NCBI GenBank assembly: GCA_022478985.1
Contig: JAKSZP010017363.1
Span: 49,300-113,299 of the forward strand
Direction of reading: 5' to 3'
Length of the DNA: 64,000 nt
Origin: Massospora cicadina
Taxonomy: Eukaryota > Entomophthoromycota > Entomophthoromycetes > Entomophthorales > Entomophthoraceae
Part shown: in pieces, positions 22,668-34,493 of the stretch
Layout of the letters: each line of letters opens with the position of its first letter
How positions within the stretch are numbered: the stretch's first letter is position 1
Translations under genes and position numbers: made by a program
Notes under the pieces: generated by a model
Seen by the model: only the letters and a program-made list of their open reading frames with translations
The model's database searches: none
Told to the model about the DNA's origin: nothing

Positions 22668-23322
22668 CTATGGTGCACCATCGCAGGTCAGTGAAAAATT
22701 GGTAGTGAAGTTGGTGGGCGAATAAGTTTTGATCAATGCTTGGTAGCATTGGTTGGGCATATCCAACTCACCCATCTGATCATCAGGCTGGGTGGACCAA
22801 TCTGATTGGTATATGGATTCACAAGCCGCTTCCACAGCAAAATGATTCAATGTCCTCCTGGAGCTGGGCGGGTGGTATCATGGATGCAGTAGTGGCCGCT
22901 GCCTTGGCTGCTGCTCTGCAGGCCTGCTTGGCCTTATTACACTTCTGCAGGGACACAGGTTTGACTTGAATGTAGCACCCCTGCACGCCCCATGGGAAGG
23001 CGGCGTTGGTGTCTATGGCTGGTTCATAATGGGCGTCTGCACCACTCATTGCATCTGGGATGATTTCGCTTTGGGTAATGCCCTCCTTGGTGGGTCAGGT
23101 GTGGGCCTTGTGGCTAAAAGTGCAACAAAAGGTGAAGATAGGATGCATGTTATCCACGGTGACTTGTAATGGGTGGGTTTATTGCCCATCAATTACTACA
23201 AAAGCAGTGTGGGATATTTAGGTCAAATTTTCTGCAACCCCTGCGGATGGAATGAGTACAGCAATTGCTTTGCCCTTGCACAGGTCCAGCATGAGCGTAA
23301 AGTGTTGCATCTCAAAGGATTT
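22668..23322 (-). pseudogene. LINE-C2 ORF1, C-terminal part
   Basis: Minus-strand reading gives LCKGKAIAVLIPSAGVAENL near 23,285 (LINE-C1 has LCTGKAIAVLTPTEEIAKDL), then a basic Ala/Lys/Arg-rich tail around 22,900-23,049 and an FAVEA block near 22,845, all as in LINE-C1 ORF1. The N-terminal part was never inserted. The protein is the Gag-like RNA-binding partner of the LINE. Confidence 0.65.
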
Positions 23323-23344
23323 CCAAGCTGCCTTTATTATTTTA

Positions 23345-24600
23345 AAAAAATTCCAAACCCACCATTATCACTTGGCTCCCAGATTAGCCACTTTGGTGGT
23401 CAGTTCACTGGGTTGCCCTCCCAACTTCCACAAATGCCTCTGCCATGAGTTCACAGAGGGTTTGGCTGTTTATGGCGCAGACCCCATGTAGCAGTTCAGG
23501 GTTCTAAATGGTGTAGATTGTCTGGCAGGGCTCATGCCTTTGCATCAATCTTCTCATTCCATTGCAGCACCCACCTTGTGATTACCACTCACATAGTGAT
23601 CAGATCTGCCCATGATCACCCATTCTGGGCACACGTCAAGAATGGCCGCGCCATTTGCCCTAGTGATTGAACTTGACCATTCAAAGTGCAAGTGCCCCAC
23701 AGTTTCCGCCTCCACCACTCCCACTGGCCCCCCTCTGGCGTTACCCCAGCTGCCGCCTCACCTCAATTTTCCAAATAGAGCTTGATCCTCCCACTCCCAA
23801 CCTAGGGGAATTCTGGCGCTGCTTTTAATGTGGCAGCCAATCAAAATTACCAAAATTTAAAAAATGAATGGATTGCGGAATTGTGAGTCAATGGCTGGAT
23901 CAGTTTCAGTTGAGCAGCCGTGGTCAACAGCATGCAACCAATAAGCTTCTGGCACTTCTCCAATTCTGGAGGCTGGCCCAGTGTTGGCAGAGCTAAATAC
24001 ATTCAAGTGTCTCAAATGGATTGACAATAATGAACGGCCTTACAATGTCAGGCCAGAATTTGCTTTTTAAGGAATTTTTATCAATTCTCTCAATTCACGC
24101 TCTTGCCATTTTCATTCAAATCCCAATATTTCAAATTATATTTTTAAATAAAATGGCTGTGGATGCCACAGCTGCTCCTAACAACACTCTACTCCGACAG
24201 CAGCTTCAAGGGGCAATGTAATCTCTTGTTGAGGGTATTCCTATCCCAAATTTCCCTATGATTTTAATGAAGATGCAAAATTTGAAATTAAGGAGCTTGC
24301 TTTTGGTGCAAGGTGCGCTTGCATTAACACGGCAAAAACTTTTCTTATTGATCCCAACTATCCCAAAACCTGCTAGTTCATAAAGTCATTCACTTGTGTG
24401 CCAGCTCTCATAAATTTCGCTGAGCATCAATTTGTTCAATATGTTTAGGCGTTGGACACTGTTGGCCTCATAAACAAAGTAAACCCACAATTATACCTCA
24501 TTATGTCACATGTCACTGATGCTCCTACCCCAATGTTGTCCGCCATGGTCCAGCAGCTAAAGCAGGGGCTGGACAAAAGGTTCCCAAAAGCTTCCTCACC
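23345..24600 (+). pseudogene. X2 ORF1-like gene, C-terminal part
   Basis: Continues X2 after the nested LINE and aligns with 12,850-14,100 of X1. The zinc-knuckle region (about 23,650-23,700) has lost residues and the frame is broken by several stops. The C-terminal region is recognisable at 24,150-24,550. Confidence 0.55.
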
Positions 24601-24756
24601 TTATTATATGGCTTCCTAGGCTGTTAGCTGAGTGCCATATTATAAATTTTTTAATTTCTGAAAAACCTTTGTTTGGCTCAAAATGCAAATAAAGATGCGT
24701 GGCGGCTCCCCTTTTTGGGTTGGGCGCCACTAATTCTAATAAAGGCTTGTTTTCAA

Positions 24757-25560
24757 GGCTGTATGTTGCAGAATCTACCAAGTTTTCAATGGAATCATGT
24801 AAAGTTATGAGTCTAGCATACCTCAAAGTGTGTAATCGGTGTTTAGTGAAGAAGAGGTGAAGTTACTTCCATCCCACAGTCATTTTGATCATGCAATAGA
24901 TCTTGTAGAGAGGAAGCAGACTACTCATGCACCAGTATATAGTTGAAACCAATTGTAACAGGTGGCGTTACAAGAGTATGTGGACACTATAAAAAAGGTT
25001 TACATAATGGTGTTCCATTCTCCATGTTCATCATCACTTTTATTGTAAGCAAGAAATATGGGGGTTTGCGTCCATGTGTTAACTACCAGAACTTGATGAT
25101 ATCACCATTAAGAACCAATACCCTTTGTCTGATTCTGATTACTTGAAAGATCAGCTTTCTGGCAAAACTATCTTTTTTAATGGTGGACTTGCGGGACTCA
25201 ATTTAACCAGATCAGGATTAGGGAAGGCAATGAAAGGAGAAACGGCATTAAAATTAAAGTTTTAATTGCTTGAGTATCTTGTCATGCCATTTGGCTTATG
25301 CAACGCACAACTCACGTTCCAGCAAATGATCAGCATGGTATTGGCCAGATACAAGGACCAGTTCTGCGTGGCTTATTTTTGATGATATTCTGGTATATAG
25401 CAGATCACCTGAGGAGCACCTTCACCATTTACAAATAATCTCAAAGAAATTCCAGGAGTACAACCTTCATGTCAGATGTCAGAGTGTCAGTTAGGACAGA
25501 ATGGGATTATATTATTTTGTTACTTTGTATGTAAGAATCGGTTATAATGTCATTGATCAA
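24757..25560 (+). pseudogene. Element B reverse transcriptase, degraded
   Basis: Reads SEEEVKLLPSHSHFDHAIDL from about 24,846, then GGLRPCVNYQNL near 25,060, a short frameshift, an ITIKNQYPL block, VMPFGLCNAQLTFQQM near 25,290, and the catalytic DDILVYSRSPEEHLHHL from 25,381. One extra T just before the catalytic box shifts the frame. The pattern is that of chromodomain-type Ty3 RT. Several stops are present. Confidence 0.85.
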
Positions 25561-26756
25561 GGTGGATGCCATTACAGCCTAACCTACACCCACTAGCTGA
25601 AAGGATATCCACAGATTCTTAAGCTTGGAAAACTTTTTCAGGTGGTTTATAAAAAATTCTTATGTTGCGTTACCCTTAATATAGCTTGTATCAGAAAGTG
25701 TTCCATATAAATGGTCCAGGTGGCAGAAAAATCTTTTTCAGACCTAAAGGCTGTTTTTGTATCTGCCCCAGTGTTAGCCATGCCCATCTATGATAAGCCA
25801 TTTGTGGTCATGGCTGATGCTTCAGGATAAGCTCTTGGGAGTTTAGTTGCAGGAGAGGGATGATAGTAGGCTGCATCTCGTAGCCTGATATCACAAGAAA
25901 TTCTCCCCTGCATAATGCAACTATCCTACCTATGACAAGGAAAAGTTGTCCGTTGTTTAATGTTAAAGCACTGGAGCCAATAACTGCTTGGAGCAAAGTA
26001 CTAAGTGAAAGATTTGACAATCCATAAGAACTTGACTTACTTTTCATCTCACAGCAACTAAACCAGCGTCAGGCCAGATAGTCATGTAATCTGGCAGATT
26101 ATGACTTGGGTATTGGTTAAAAACCAGGGAAAGTTGATGTAATTCCGATTTTCCTAAAGCTGTTATCTTGACATGATACCTGCAGATGGGGAAATTACTG
26201 AGTTTAATCCACAGGCGCTTTGTAAGACTTAGATTTCGCTGCATTATTATCTCATATTGTTTTAGTGGGCTGCGGAGATGAGATTTTGGATGTTCAGAAT
26301 GCTAATGATTTCTGTCAGGAAGTGGAATTGATTTTTCATTTAAAATTCAGATAGTGTGTGATATAAAAATGGGTACCCATTGAAGGGTCAGTCATTATTT
26401 TGGAAAAAAATCCTTATGTACCAGAAGGACCTTTAAGATTGGAGGCCATATGTGAGCACCACAATGTAAGCATGGCAGGACACTCTGAAAAGAATAAGAT
26501 ATAGCTAATTTAGAGAGCTTACTGTTAGCCTGGTCTTAGAGGAGACGTCTTAAGATATGTGGCAGAATGTGAGGTTTGTGGGCGCATCAAGGTATGTAGA
26601 GGACTTCTTAAAGGATAATTGCAACCATTTTTAATCATACAAAAGCATAGGAGTCAATATCAAGGAATTTTGTAGTAGAGATACCCCATTACCGAGGATT
26701 CAATGCAGTATTAGTTTTGGTAAATAGATTAAATAAAATGGCCTTTTTATCCCAAC
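25560..26756 (+). pseudogene. Element B RNase H and integrase N-half
   Basis: RNase H is seen as MPIYDKPFVVMADASG near 25,790 and a LADYDLGI block at 26,093. The integrase zinc-binding region reads ECEVCGRIK near 26,570. The core starts near 26,690 (a GFNAVLVLVNRLNKMAFL run), where the first catalytic Asp has become Asn. The reading stops at 26,756 where LINE-D is inserted and continues at 32,671. Confidence 0.75.
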
Positions 26757-26872
26757 TTGGCTTCTATTTATTATATTTTACTATCTCTATTTAAGAGCTT
26801 TTCTTTTCTGTAAGAATCACTTTTGTTTACAAGTGATTAAATTGATTCAACTGATTACAACTTGTCTTAATT

Positions 26873-28182
26873 GTGCTGTCCAATCAGGGGATGACAAAGC
26901 GACTGAATCCACTGAACTCATACACTTATGCAGCAGCGATGAAGGGTAACAGCATGGGCCAGAAGGCCCAGCTGCTCAACTTTAACCGTAGTGCAAAAAA
27001 GGACCATATGTCCCAGACAAAAACTATCTCAAGATGGTCCAAGATTTTCACCAAACTGGCAATATCAGCCATGCATTTCCCAAGTCCTCTCACAAATTTT
27101 GGTGTGCACATTAACTTTGGCGTTGAGGAACCTCTACTATATGAAGCAATATGTCATGGTATCCAAGGACGCTTCCCAGAAGCTATAAGCTTGACTTATA
27201 AACTCACAATGGGAACCTTAGACCTTGGCTTTGCTACTGCTGAGGCCGCAGATGCAGCCATAGCCACCCCATCTGTAGTCACCTGCATTAAGTCAAGAGT
27301 AAGCAAGGAGCCTGAACAAATTACAGCCAATATCCCAATCACACGCACCCATTTTTAGGATAATGAAAGCTTATTTGTATTACTAGAAAGACTCCCAACC
27401 ACCAAAAAGCAGGACTACCTGGAGGCAGCGCTAACAAGCGGCTTGAGCACATATGGAGACAAGTCTATTTTAAAATGGAGAAAAAGCGCCTCTTTCCCCA
27501 TCAGGCTACAGAAAAGGATGTAACTAATGATACACCTAGCATTGATGCTGATGATAACATCAATATCACGCAAAGCATACATCTTGGACCCAAAGGGGAA
27601 TCAGTCTCGCCCTTTCTCAATCTGCCAAGAAAAGAGCCCGCCCATATGCACAAGCTGCAACAAATTAGGGCATAAAAATAGTGCCTGTTTGGCTACATGG
27701 GAGGGAAGAAAGTTTATTGGGTGTGAAAAAAGTCTGAAGGATATAGATCAAGGGGACGCATTAACAGCCCGCCTCTGGATATCATAGGCTATGAGTTAGT
27801 CCAACCAGTATCCCCAGAGCAACGTAAAGAAGCGAAGTCCAGAAAGGCGGCAGAGAAGGCCATGCAGAAGAAGCAGAAGGTGGAGAAGGAAGCAGAAGCT
27901 TGGGAGGAAGCAGCCAAGTGCAATATTGAGCAACAACATGAGCACCTCTCTAGTATGATTGCCCCTAAGACAGCCCAGCAGCCGCAAGATCATGAGCAAT
28001 GGGCATTTCAATCAGAAATGGACGACGCACAATTCCTACTTGTACACAATGGAGCTCAACCCATTCAAGCACCAGTTAATAAACCCATTTCACAAGCCAA
28101 CAGTTTCTCAACACTCAATGGGATGGAGGACAACAGTGCTCACTGTATGGAGAACCCAAATCGGAACTCTGGTACACCATAA
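26873..28182 (+). pseudogene. LINE-D ORF1, Gag-like
   Basis: The frame 26,873-27,358 starts with a basic region and includes GTLDLGFATAEAADAAIATP, which matches X3 and LINE-C. After a stop come LERLPTTKKQDYLEAALTSG and LSTYG (about 27,385-27,460), the second shared region. A zinc knuckle CTSCNKLGHKNSAC lies at 27,647-27,688 (CX2CX4HX4C). A Lys/Glu-rich tail follows in frame 27,862-28,182. The likely role is RNA binding and chaperone activity for the LINE RNA. Stops and frameshifts break it. Confidence 0.75.
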
Positions 28183-28317
28183 TGGAAATCAAGTACACCA
28201 CTAGCCCAAACCATTTATGAGGGTCCTATAACTAGGTCCAGACGCAAGCAAGCCACCTCAGCAGCTTTAGGGTCAATCTGGCCCCATGCAATCATAGCAG
28301 GCATACTGGGCTTGCTA

Positions 28318-31300
28318 ATGATTGGAACTCTCAACATAGCAGGACTCTCATCCAATAAGTCCATGGATAAGAAATGAGGGCTCTTGCTAATCCCACCGGT
28401 GGATGTGCTTGCCTTGAAGGAGAATAAAGTGCACCACTGGAAAGGAGGAAGAGTGGTTTAGGATCTTTCTCCCTTCACAAACATTCTATACCAGCTTTTG
28501 TGGATTTGTAGTCAAAGCAACAGTGGCCATCGCAATCACCAACTACTATTCTCATTCGGAAGGAAGAGTTCTAGTACTGGCCTTCAAATGGGGAACCAAT
28601 CATAACAGGCCGCTTCAGTATATGCCCCTGTTGCAGCGGATAAAAGGGAAGAGTTTTTTTCAACCTATTTAACTTGAACCTTCCAGAAGAAACGATATAC
28701 CTAGGGGACTTTAATTGCTGGCTGGAAGGAACTTGTGACAGATGGCCAAATGTCACAACCCCACCAATAGGATCTGACCATTTGCAGCAATCAATGATAT
28801 CTAAAGGTCTTCCTGATGCCAACCCATTCTCAGAATCGTACTTTCCAAATCTGAAGCGGCCAAATATTGTAGATAAATAACTAATCAGCGCCACTAGACT
28901 GGATTGAATGCTCATACCCGTGTCATTGGAATCACAAGCTAATGATTTTGTAACAATTGACCTACATCTATCAGACCACAAAATGGTGAAAATTAGTATC
29001 CAATCAAAGGAAGAATCACCCAAGAACCAACGTTGGAAAAGGATGCTGCCAAAAAACGTGAATCTGGTCCAAGTAGAAGATCAGATAAAAAGACATGTAG
29101 ATAAACTAGCCAAATGCACTGACTCTGAAACCTTATGGCAGCAGTGGCAAAGGTTTAAAAAGGAAATATATCAGCACCAGCCTACACAGCATCCCGTCAC
29201 ACAAGGAAGGAAGTAGCAGAACTTTCTAAGGCTCAGAGAACATCAAACCATCTGGAAAAATACCCACCTCATAGTGGCTACTCACCACAGTGCGCTTGAG
29301 TTTGGGTAAAACAGACACTAATTGTCAAGAAACACAAACAACTCAAAATGAACATGGAGGCCCTCCAAGCAGGTTCCAGATGGGCTGTTCAGGGGGATCG
29401 ACCATCCAAATTTTCTAACTTACAAAATGAGGTCAAAAAATGCCAGTCTAACTGAACTCCAAACATATGAAGGCCAAACCACTAACAACCCAGTAGAGGC
29501 AGCATCCATCACCTACTCCTATTACTCAGAACTGTATAAGGCAGCCCCAACTGAGGAAGCTACTAAGAACTACTTCATCAATGCTGTCCCCAACCACGCC
29601 GAGCATTTAGGCAACCTTGTTGACCCCATAACGGAAGATGAGCTAGCACAGGTTCTACGGAGGCTACCTACCAACAAGTCATCAGGGATAGATGACATCC
29701 CCTATGAGTACTATAAATCACACTATGAAGTGATAAAGAAGCCCATAATGTCTCTCTTTAACTCAAGTCTTCAAGAGGGGAGGGTGATCTCAGGAGGCGC
29801 AGAATCCTATACCATAGTGTTCCACAAAAAAGGGGACTGTACTGACTTGAACGACTGGCGCCCAATATCTCTAATCAACGTGGACATGAAGATAATGGGG
29901 AAAATAATGGCTAGAAGTCTCTTAGAAAAAGCCAAGGAATGCATTGCCCCACAACAGCTTGGTTTCAACCCAGGGATGAGCATTTGTGACAGCATCCACC
30001 AAGTAACAAACACACTGGGAGGAGCATCCAAGGGCAGACTCTGCTTTCTAGACCAAGCTAAGGCATATGACAGAGTAAACTGGGAATACTTGGCGGAAAT
30101 ACTTCACATACAGGGATTCCCCAAACCCTTTATCTTATGGATACCGAATTATCAGCTGTCATCCACCTTCTCACTTCTAGGGTCTGCATTTATTTCACCT
30201 ACTGTCACACCAGAAAGAGGCCTCCGTCAAGCGGACCCACTTAGCCCTATCTTGTACAACCTTGCAATTGCCCTCTCCTATGGATAATGGAGAAAAAGTT
30301 AGCTGGCATTGAGTGCAAGGGTAAATAACCACTTGAGGTTTTGGCCTTTTCAGATGAATGTGTGGTAGGGGTCTCCTCCAAGGCGGATTTCAAAAAGATA
30401 GAGGAGATAATCAGCCTATATTAAAAAGCCTCCCATGTCAAACTCAACAAAACTAAATCACAAGCATTGGTGCTATCAGATGCTAAGCGCCTAGGCCCTA
30501 AAAAAAAGAGGACAAAAAGAAAAGTCGCAAACACAAGCAAATTGAAGAAGTGTAAAAAATCCAGCTTTGTTCAACCACCCTTTCAGATGCCTTTCCCAAA
30601 AGAACCATCAAACCTAGGGATACCCATCACAAGTGAAGGTATAGCTACTCAAAAGGTGGAAAAGAAGCTACTTCAGGATATCCAAAGGACAGTGGCAAGG
30701 TGGAAGTTCAGGAAGACATCTCTGGCTGTAAATTTTCACCTTGCCAACACTATGCTCTTCTTAAAAGTTTGGTACCCTGCACATGCTATTGCCTTTAAAA
30801 TTTTTAGAAAAACTCACATTAAAATTTACAACCTTGGTTCTGGGGCTCATAATCCCCCAGCCAGGATCACCACACTAAGGGGGCCAACTTCTGAAGGTGA
30901 GATGGTGCTAGTAGGTCCTGAATGCAACACCGCAAATATATTTATGAAATGGATCAGTGCTGCAACCTCGCAAGAAGGGAGTCCGCCTCCATGAGCATCT
31001 GCAGCAAGGACCCAAATAGCCAGAAACCTAGCTCTCAGGAACCCAGATCCCCAACCACCCTATTCAATTACCTAGGTTTACGCCCATAGTTAGTAGGGCC
31101 ATGGGACGCAACGCCTGAGGCCAAGGCGATGCTCTGTTATTTTAAAATATTTAAAATAGAACCAAGAATTGAACTCAAACCTCATAAAATGCGCTGTGAG
31201 CAAAAATGAAAAATTCTAAAACTCAATCAGCACCCAGTGCCACCAGCCAATGAAAATTCCGAGGGCCAAGAATCTGGCCAATCACAGCACTGGATTTCTG

Positions 31301-31561
31301 AGGAATAAATTACTCTCCCACACTCCATAATACTACTTGAAGAATATTGAGCAAGCCTCTACTCCACCCCAAAATTACAACCCTGCATTGGAGAGTTACT
31401 AAATGACTTTTGGACAGAGAGCGCTCAAATGCCACGTACAGGCAGTGCACAATGTGCAGTGAAGAAGATTCGCTGCATGACAGGTATGTTACATGTAAAA
31501 CAGTGGTAAGAGTCTGGGAAGAAGTGGTGAGTTTAGCACAGCTATGATACACAAATCCCAA
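28318..31561 (+). pseudogene. LINE-D ORF2 (endonuclease, RT), degraded
   Basis: The endonuclease begins with LNIAGLSSNK near 28,326, then SVYAP, LGDFNCWLEG (28,701) and LSDHKMV (28,973), which are APE-type motifs. The RT is best kept in frame 29,427-30,287, with SGIDDIPYEYYK, RPISLINVDMKIMGKIMA, FLDQAKAYDRVNW and GLRQADPLSPILYN. The catalytic box, after a stop, reads FSDE at 30,347-30,358 instead of FADD. A C-terminal knuckle CTMCSEEDSLHDRYVTC lies at 31,448-31,498. Stops are common. Confidence 0.82.
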
Positions 31562-31739
31562 CTACATAGCTGAGGACTGGCTTTTCCAGGCCAGGTCAAG
31601 GCATTGCAACCTTGATTGGAATAAGATAATTTCTGCACTAGCATTATAGGCGATCTATAGTAGCTGGGTTGCTGTCACTGCAAGCCCGCAAGGGTCTGAC
31701 CCAGCTAGGGCCATCAATAAATTTTGCTTCAGTATAAGC

Positions 31740-32658
31740 AAAAACTTTGGCTATTGATTGTTTATGGATACCATTCCACTGAAACAGAGTGCGCAAGTAG
31801 TGTCTTGAGCCATTTCACACATGTTCAAAATTGCCATGGTGCAATAATGTGCTTATGGAAAGCCCATTTACCTGAGGTAACTGAGGTCTCCCCCAACAGC
31901 AACCCACAGCAAGGCGTGATGAAAAAGGTTGTGTGAATAGCATCAAGCTACTCCATTCACAACCTGCTTTAATATTTTCATTTACTCGCCTATCCCATCT
32001 GTTGAAGATACCTCCAAGATGACTGGAATAACTTTGGATCAAGATTTGATATCTCAGTCAAATGATATTATAAAATCCACGTCAGGGGATTTCCAATTCT
32101 TCATTTTGACTGATGTAAGACTCTTCAGAAATATTGGCCTACTATGATGGATGAAATCAAGCAATCCAAAATGACCAAGCACTTTAAAGAGTCTGGGCCC
32201 TCGTTAAGAAGGGTGATCAATTCTAATAAGCGCTCTAACATATCTTACCATCATAATTATTTTAATAGTAAGGATAATCAGCAATTTCAGTCATCTGTTA
32301 GGAAAGATCTTACCTTGGGTGCATCAATGATTTCCCCGCAAAAACCCACTAAATTCCCCTATAAATATCTCTGATTTTTAATTAATAAAGTACCAAAAAT
32401 CTTGTCTCACGTAGCTTAATTTTGGTCTATCTTCTTACTGGATTCAGTACTTTTAATTAGAATTTACTATTGCAACAGAGCTAATAACTTCATTGTAATT
32501 GACTCAATCTTTGCTAGAGCTATGGAACTAATACTTTCATAGCCTTTGTAGCACCTGCTTATAGAATTTCTCACGCAATTTTAATACCATCCCTTGAGTG
32601 CATCATATCTGGTCACATACTCCCAAATAAAAATTAAAAAATTAATGTATTAATAATA
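31740..32658. other. Unexplained 3' part of the LINE-D insertion
   Basis: No coding sequence is recognised. An AATAAA lies near 31,716, where a LINE 3' end would be expected. A CCCCTATAAATATCTC box near 32,357 resembles the promoter of the solo LTR at 51,830-52,167, so an LTR fragment could lie here. I could not find LTR ends or a TSD for it. Confidence 0.4.
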
Positions 32659-32670
32659 TTTTATCCCAAC

Positions 32671-33622
32671 TACTACTAAATTCAAGGCCAAAGAGATAGC
32701 TCGTTTGTTTTTAAGAAATGAATTTCTGCATCATGTTACTCCTAAGGAAGTAATATTAGACAGAGAGGCCTCAATTCACATCAAACTTTTGGAAACAGAT
32801 TCTTAAAGAACTTGGAATCAAGTGATGTTTCTCACCGCATACCATCCACAGATTGTTGGACAGACAGAGAATTTTATCAGGTTCTGGAGCAGTACCTGAG
32901 ATGCTATGCTAATGTGGAGCAGGACAACTGGGTTGAGTTGTTGCCTATGTCCCAGTTCTGTTATAACACTCTAGATCATTCCTCCACTGGAATGTCACCA
33001 TTCAAATCTGACTATGGGCATGATGTGAACTTGGAACTTTTGCCATCTAAGGAAGCATACTACCCTCTGAGAGGGAATTTTGAGAAACATTCATCAAACG
33101 CTTGCATTTTTCTTAGAAAATCTGAACCAAGCAGTGCATAATTACTAGACTTTGAAGATATGAATCATGTGCCTTGCAAGGCGTTGGAGGTAGCTAAACA
33201 AATTTACCTGGATACTGGTAATACTCCTTTAAATGTACCATGTCAAAACTTGCTCATCAGCGCATAGGGAAATACAATGGTCACAGAGGTTATAGATAAG
33301 GTGGCTTACCGTCTTACATTGCCTGAAGGTTAAAAAATACCCAGTGTATTCCATCGTTCACCCTTGCACAAAAAAGAATGAAGTTCCTTACCACACCAGA
33401 AATTCAAAGAGCTAGCACCACCACTGATTAAAGGCCCCTGTCCTGAGTATGAAGTGGAGGTACTAAAGGGAGATGAACACATCATGGTCAAGTGCAATAC
33501 CTGATCAAATGGGAAGGACATCCCGCTGAAGAAAGTACTTGGGATCCTTAGGAAAATTTGAAGAATGCAGGGAAGCTGATGAAGAAATGGGAAAAGAATA
33601 CCTACCAGGAATCTTCAGCTTT
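32671..33622 (+). pseudogene. Element B integrase C-half and chromodomain
   Basis: Resumes after the LINE-D TSD with a TTTKFKAKEIARLFLRNEFL run, then VILDRE (second Asp), a YHPQIVGQTE-like block holding the catalytic Glu, and LEQYLRCYANVEQDNWVELL in frame 32,812-33,141. A chromodomain follows at 33,444-33,590: EYEVEVL, a frameshift, QYLIKWEGHPAEESTWDP, a stop, then ENLKNAGKLMKKW. Chromodomains bind modified histones and steer integration. At least two frameshifts and stops disable it. Confidence 0.87.
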
Positions 33623-33634
33623 GGTGGGGGATTA
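33623..33634 (+). other. Polypurine tract of element B
   Basis: GGTGGGGGATTA directly precedes the 3' LTR start TGTCAGGG. Confidence 0.7.
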
Positions 33635-33696
33635 TGTCAGGGCAAAGCCTGACATGAGTGGGATTCTAAATATTCCAGATATTACCCATTAAGAAA
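33635..33696 (+). repeat. 3' LTR of element B, first piece
   Basis: Begins TGTCAGGGCAAAGCC like 11,412 and is cut after 62 bases, ending AAGAAA, by repeat R. The LTR resumes at 56,121. AGAAA on both sides (33,692-33,696 and 56,116-56,120) is a possible TSD of R. Confidence 0.8.
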
Positions 33697-34254
33697 TTTA
33701 TTTGATAAAAAAACCTCCTTTAAAAAAAGCTCTGTAAAGTATGAAATAATCAAGAAATTATGCCTCCTCAATAAAATCATTTTTAAAGTCAGCACCATCT
33801 TCCAACCTGGCCTATAAAATTTTGCTCACAAATAAAATTTATATCTTATGTCTGGATTGGGTCCAAGTGTATATATAAGAAACCTAAAATAAATAGTACT
33901 TAGTATATAGATTACAAATACCTATTATAAGTCATTTAATTTATGGTGCTGACTTAAAAGGGTTTTATTGAGCAGGCTTAATTTCTTGATTATTTCATAC
34001 TTTTAGAGCTTTTTAAAGAAGGTTCTTTTTCCCAAAAAAATTTTTTTGAGAAGGTCCTTTTTTCCCAAAAAAAAACTTTACCCCCAGCTCTTTTCCCCTC
34101 AAAAAATTAGTGCAGTTTTAAAAGTGGCTCTATTTTATAATTTTTTAAATACTACTATCTCTTTATATATTTTTTGACACCTTACTATTTCTCTATAAAA
34201 TTGATATTCATTGTATATCTATTTTATATATTATCTTATAAACAAATATACTAA
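33697..34254 (+). repeat. Repeat R copy 1, first piece, with hairpin
   Basis: Contains an inverted repeat of about 80 bp (arms 33,714-33,795 and 33,946-34,023) around a 150-bp loop, then T-rich and AT-rich sequence. It aligns in reverse with 62,530-63,160. It is interrupted by LINE-C1 and continues at 39,536. R has no coding capacity that I can see and is presumably a non-autonomous element of unknown class. Confidence 0.75.
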
Positions 34255-34493
34255 AACTTTTCTCTCTCGTTGCAATCACTTTTGCAACCAATTCAATTTA
34301 AGTCTGAATCTAGTTTGATAATCTCGCAGAGGAGATTAGTCTGCGCCCATGTCATAGAGCAGTTGGTAAAGTAAGTTAAGAGGAGCAGGTGGGAGTCCCA
34401 CGGCCTCAAACGTTCAAAAACGCCCCAGAGAAACTGGCAGAATAGAAATTTTTTTAAAAAACTGGCGGTCACTATTTCCCCAGAAATCCTCGC

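Larger units (their letters stand above)
18835..23322 (-). mobile_element. LINE-C copy 2, 5'-truncated, reversed inside X2
   Basis: The minus strand reads a second copy of the LINE at 34,255-39,518. The TSD is CCAAGCTGCCTTT plus an AT-rich extension (18,813-18,834 and 23,323-23,344). The 3' end at the left reads CTTCCCCAAATAAAATT in the minus direction, the same as LINE-C1. The 5' end begins inside ORF1, so about 0.7 kb is missing, as is common for LINEs. Stops and frameshifts occur throughout. Confidence 0.8.
18363..24740 (+). mobile_element. Non-autonomous LINE-like element X2, split by a reversed LINE
   Basis: TSDs AAAGGCTTGTTTCCAA (18,347-18,362) and AAAGGCTTGTTTTCAA (24,741-24,756) flank it, 15 of 16 matching. 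The left part 18,363-18,834 matches the X1 start and the right part 23,345-24,740 matches the rest of X1 including the tail TTGGGTTGGGCGCCACTAAT. Without the nested LINE it is about 1.87 kb, the family length. It lies in element B between protease and RT. Confidence 0.8.
26757..32658 (+). mobile_element. LINE-D inserted in element B integrase
   Basis: TTTTATCCCAAC at 26,745-26,756 and 32,659-32,670 is a perfect 12-bp TSD, and removing the insert rejoins the integrase reading. The insert carries ORF1 with a zinc knuckle and ORF2 with endonuclease and RT, the layout of Tad-type fungal LINEs. About 0.9 kb after the apparent end of ORF2 (31,740-32,658) is unexplained and may be a long 3' untranslated region or a further insertion. 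Confidence 0.85.
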
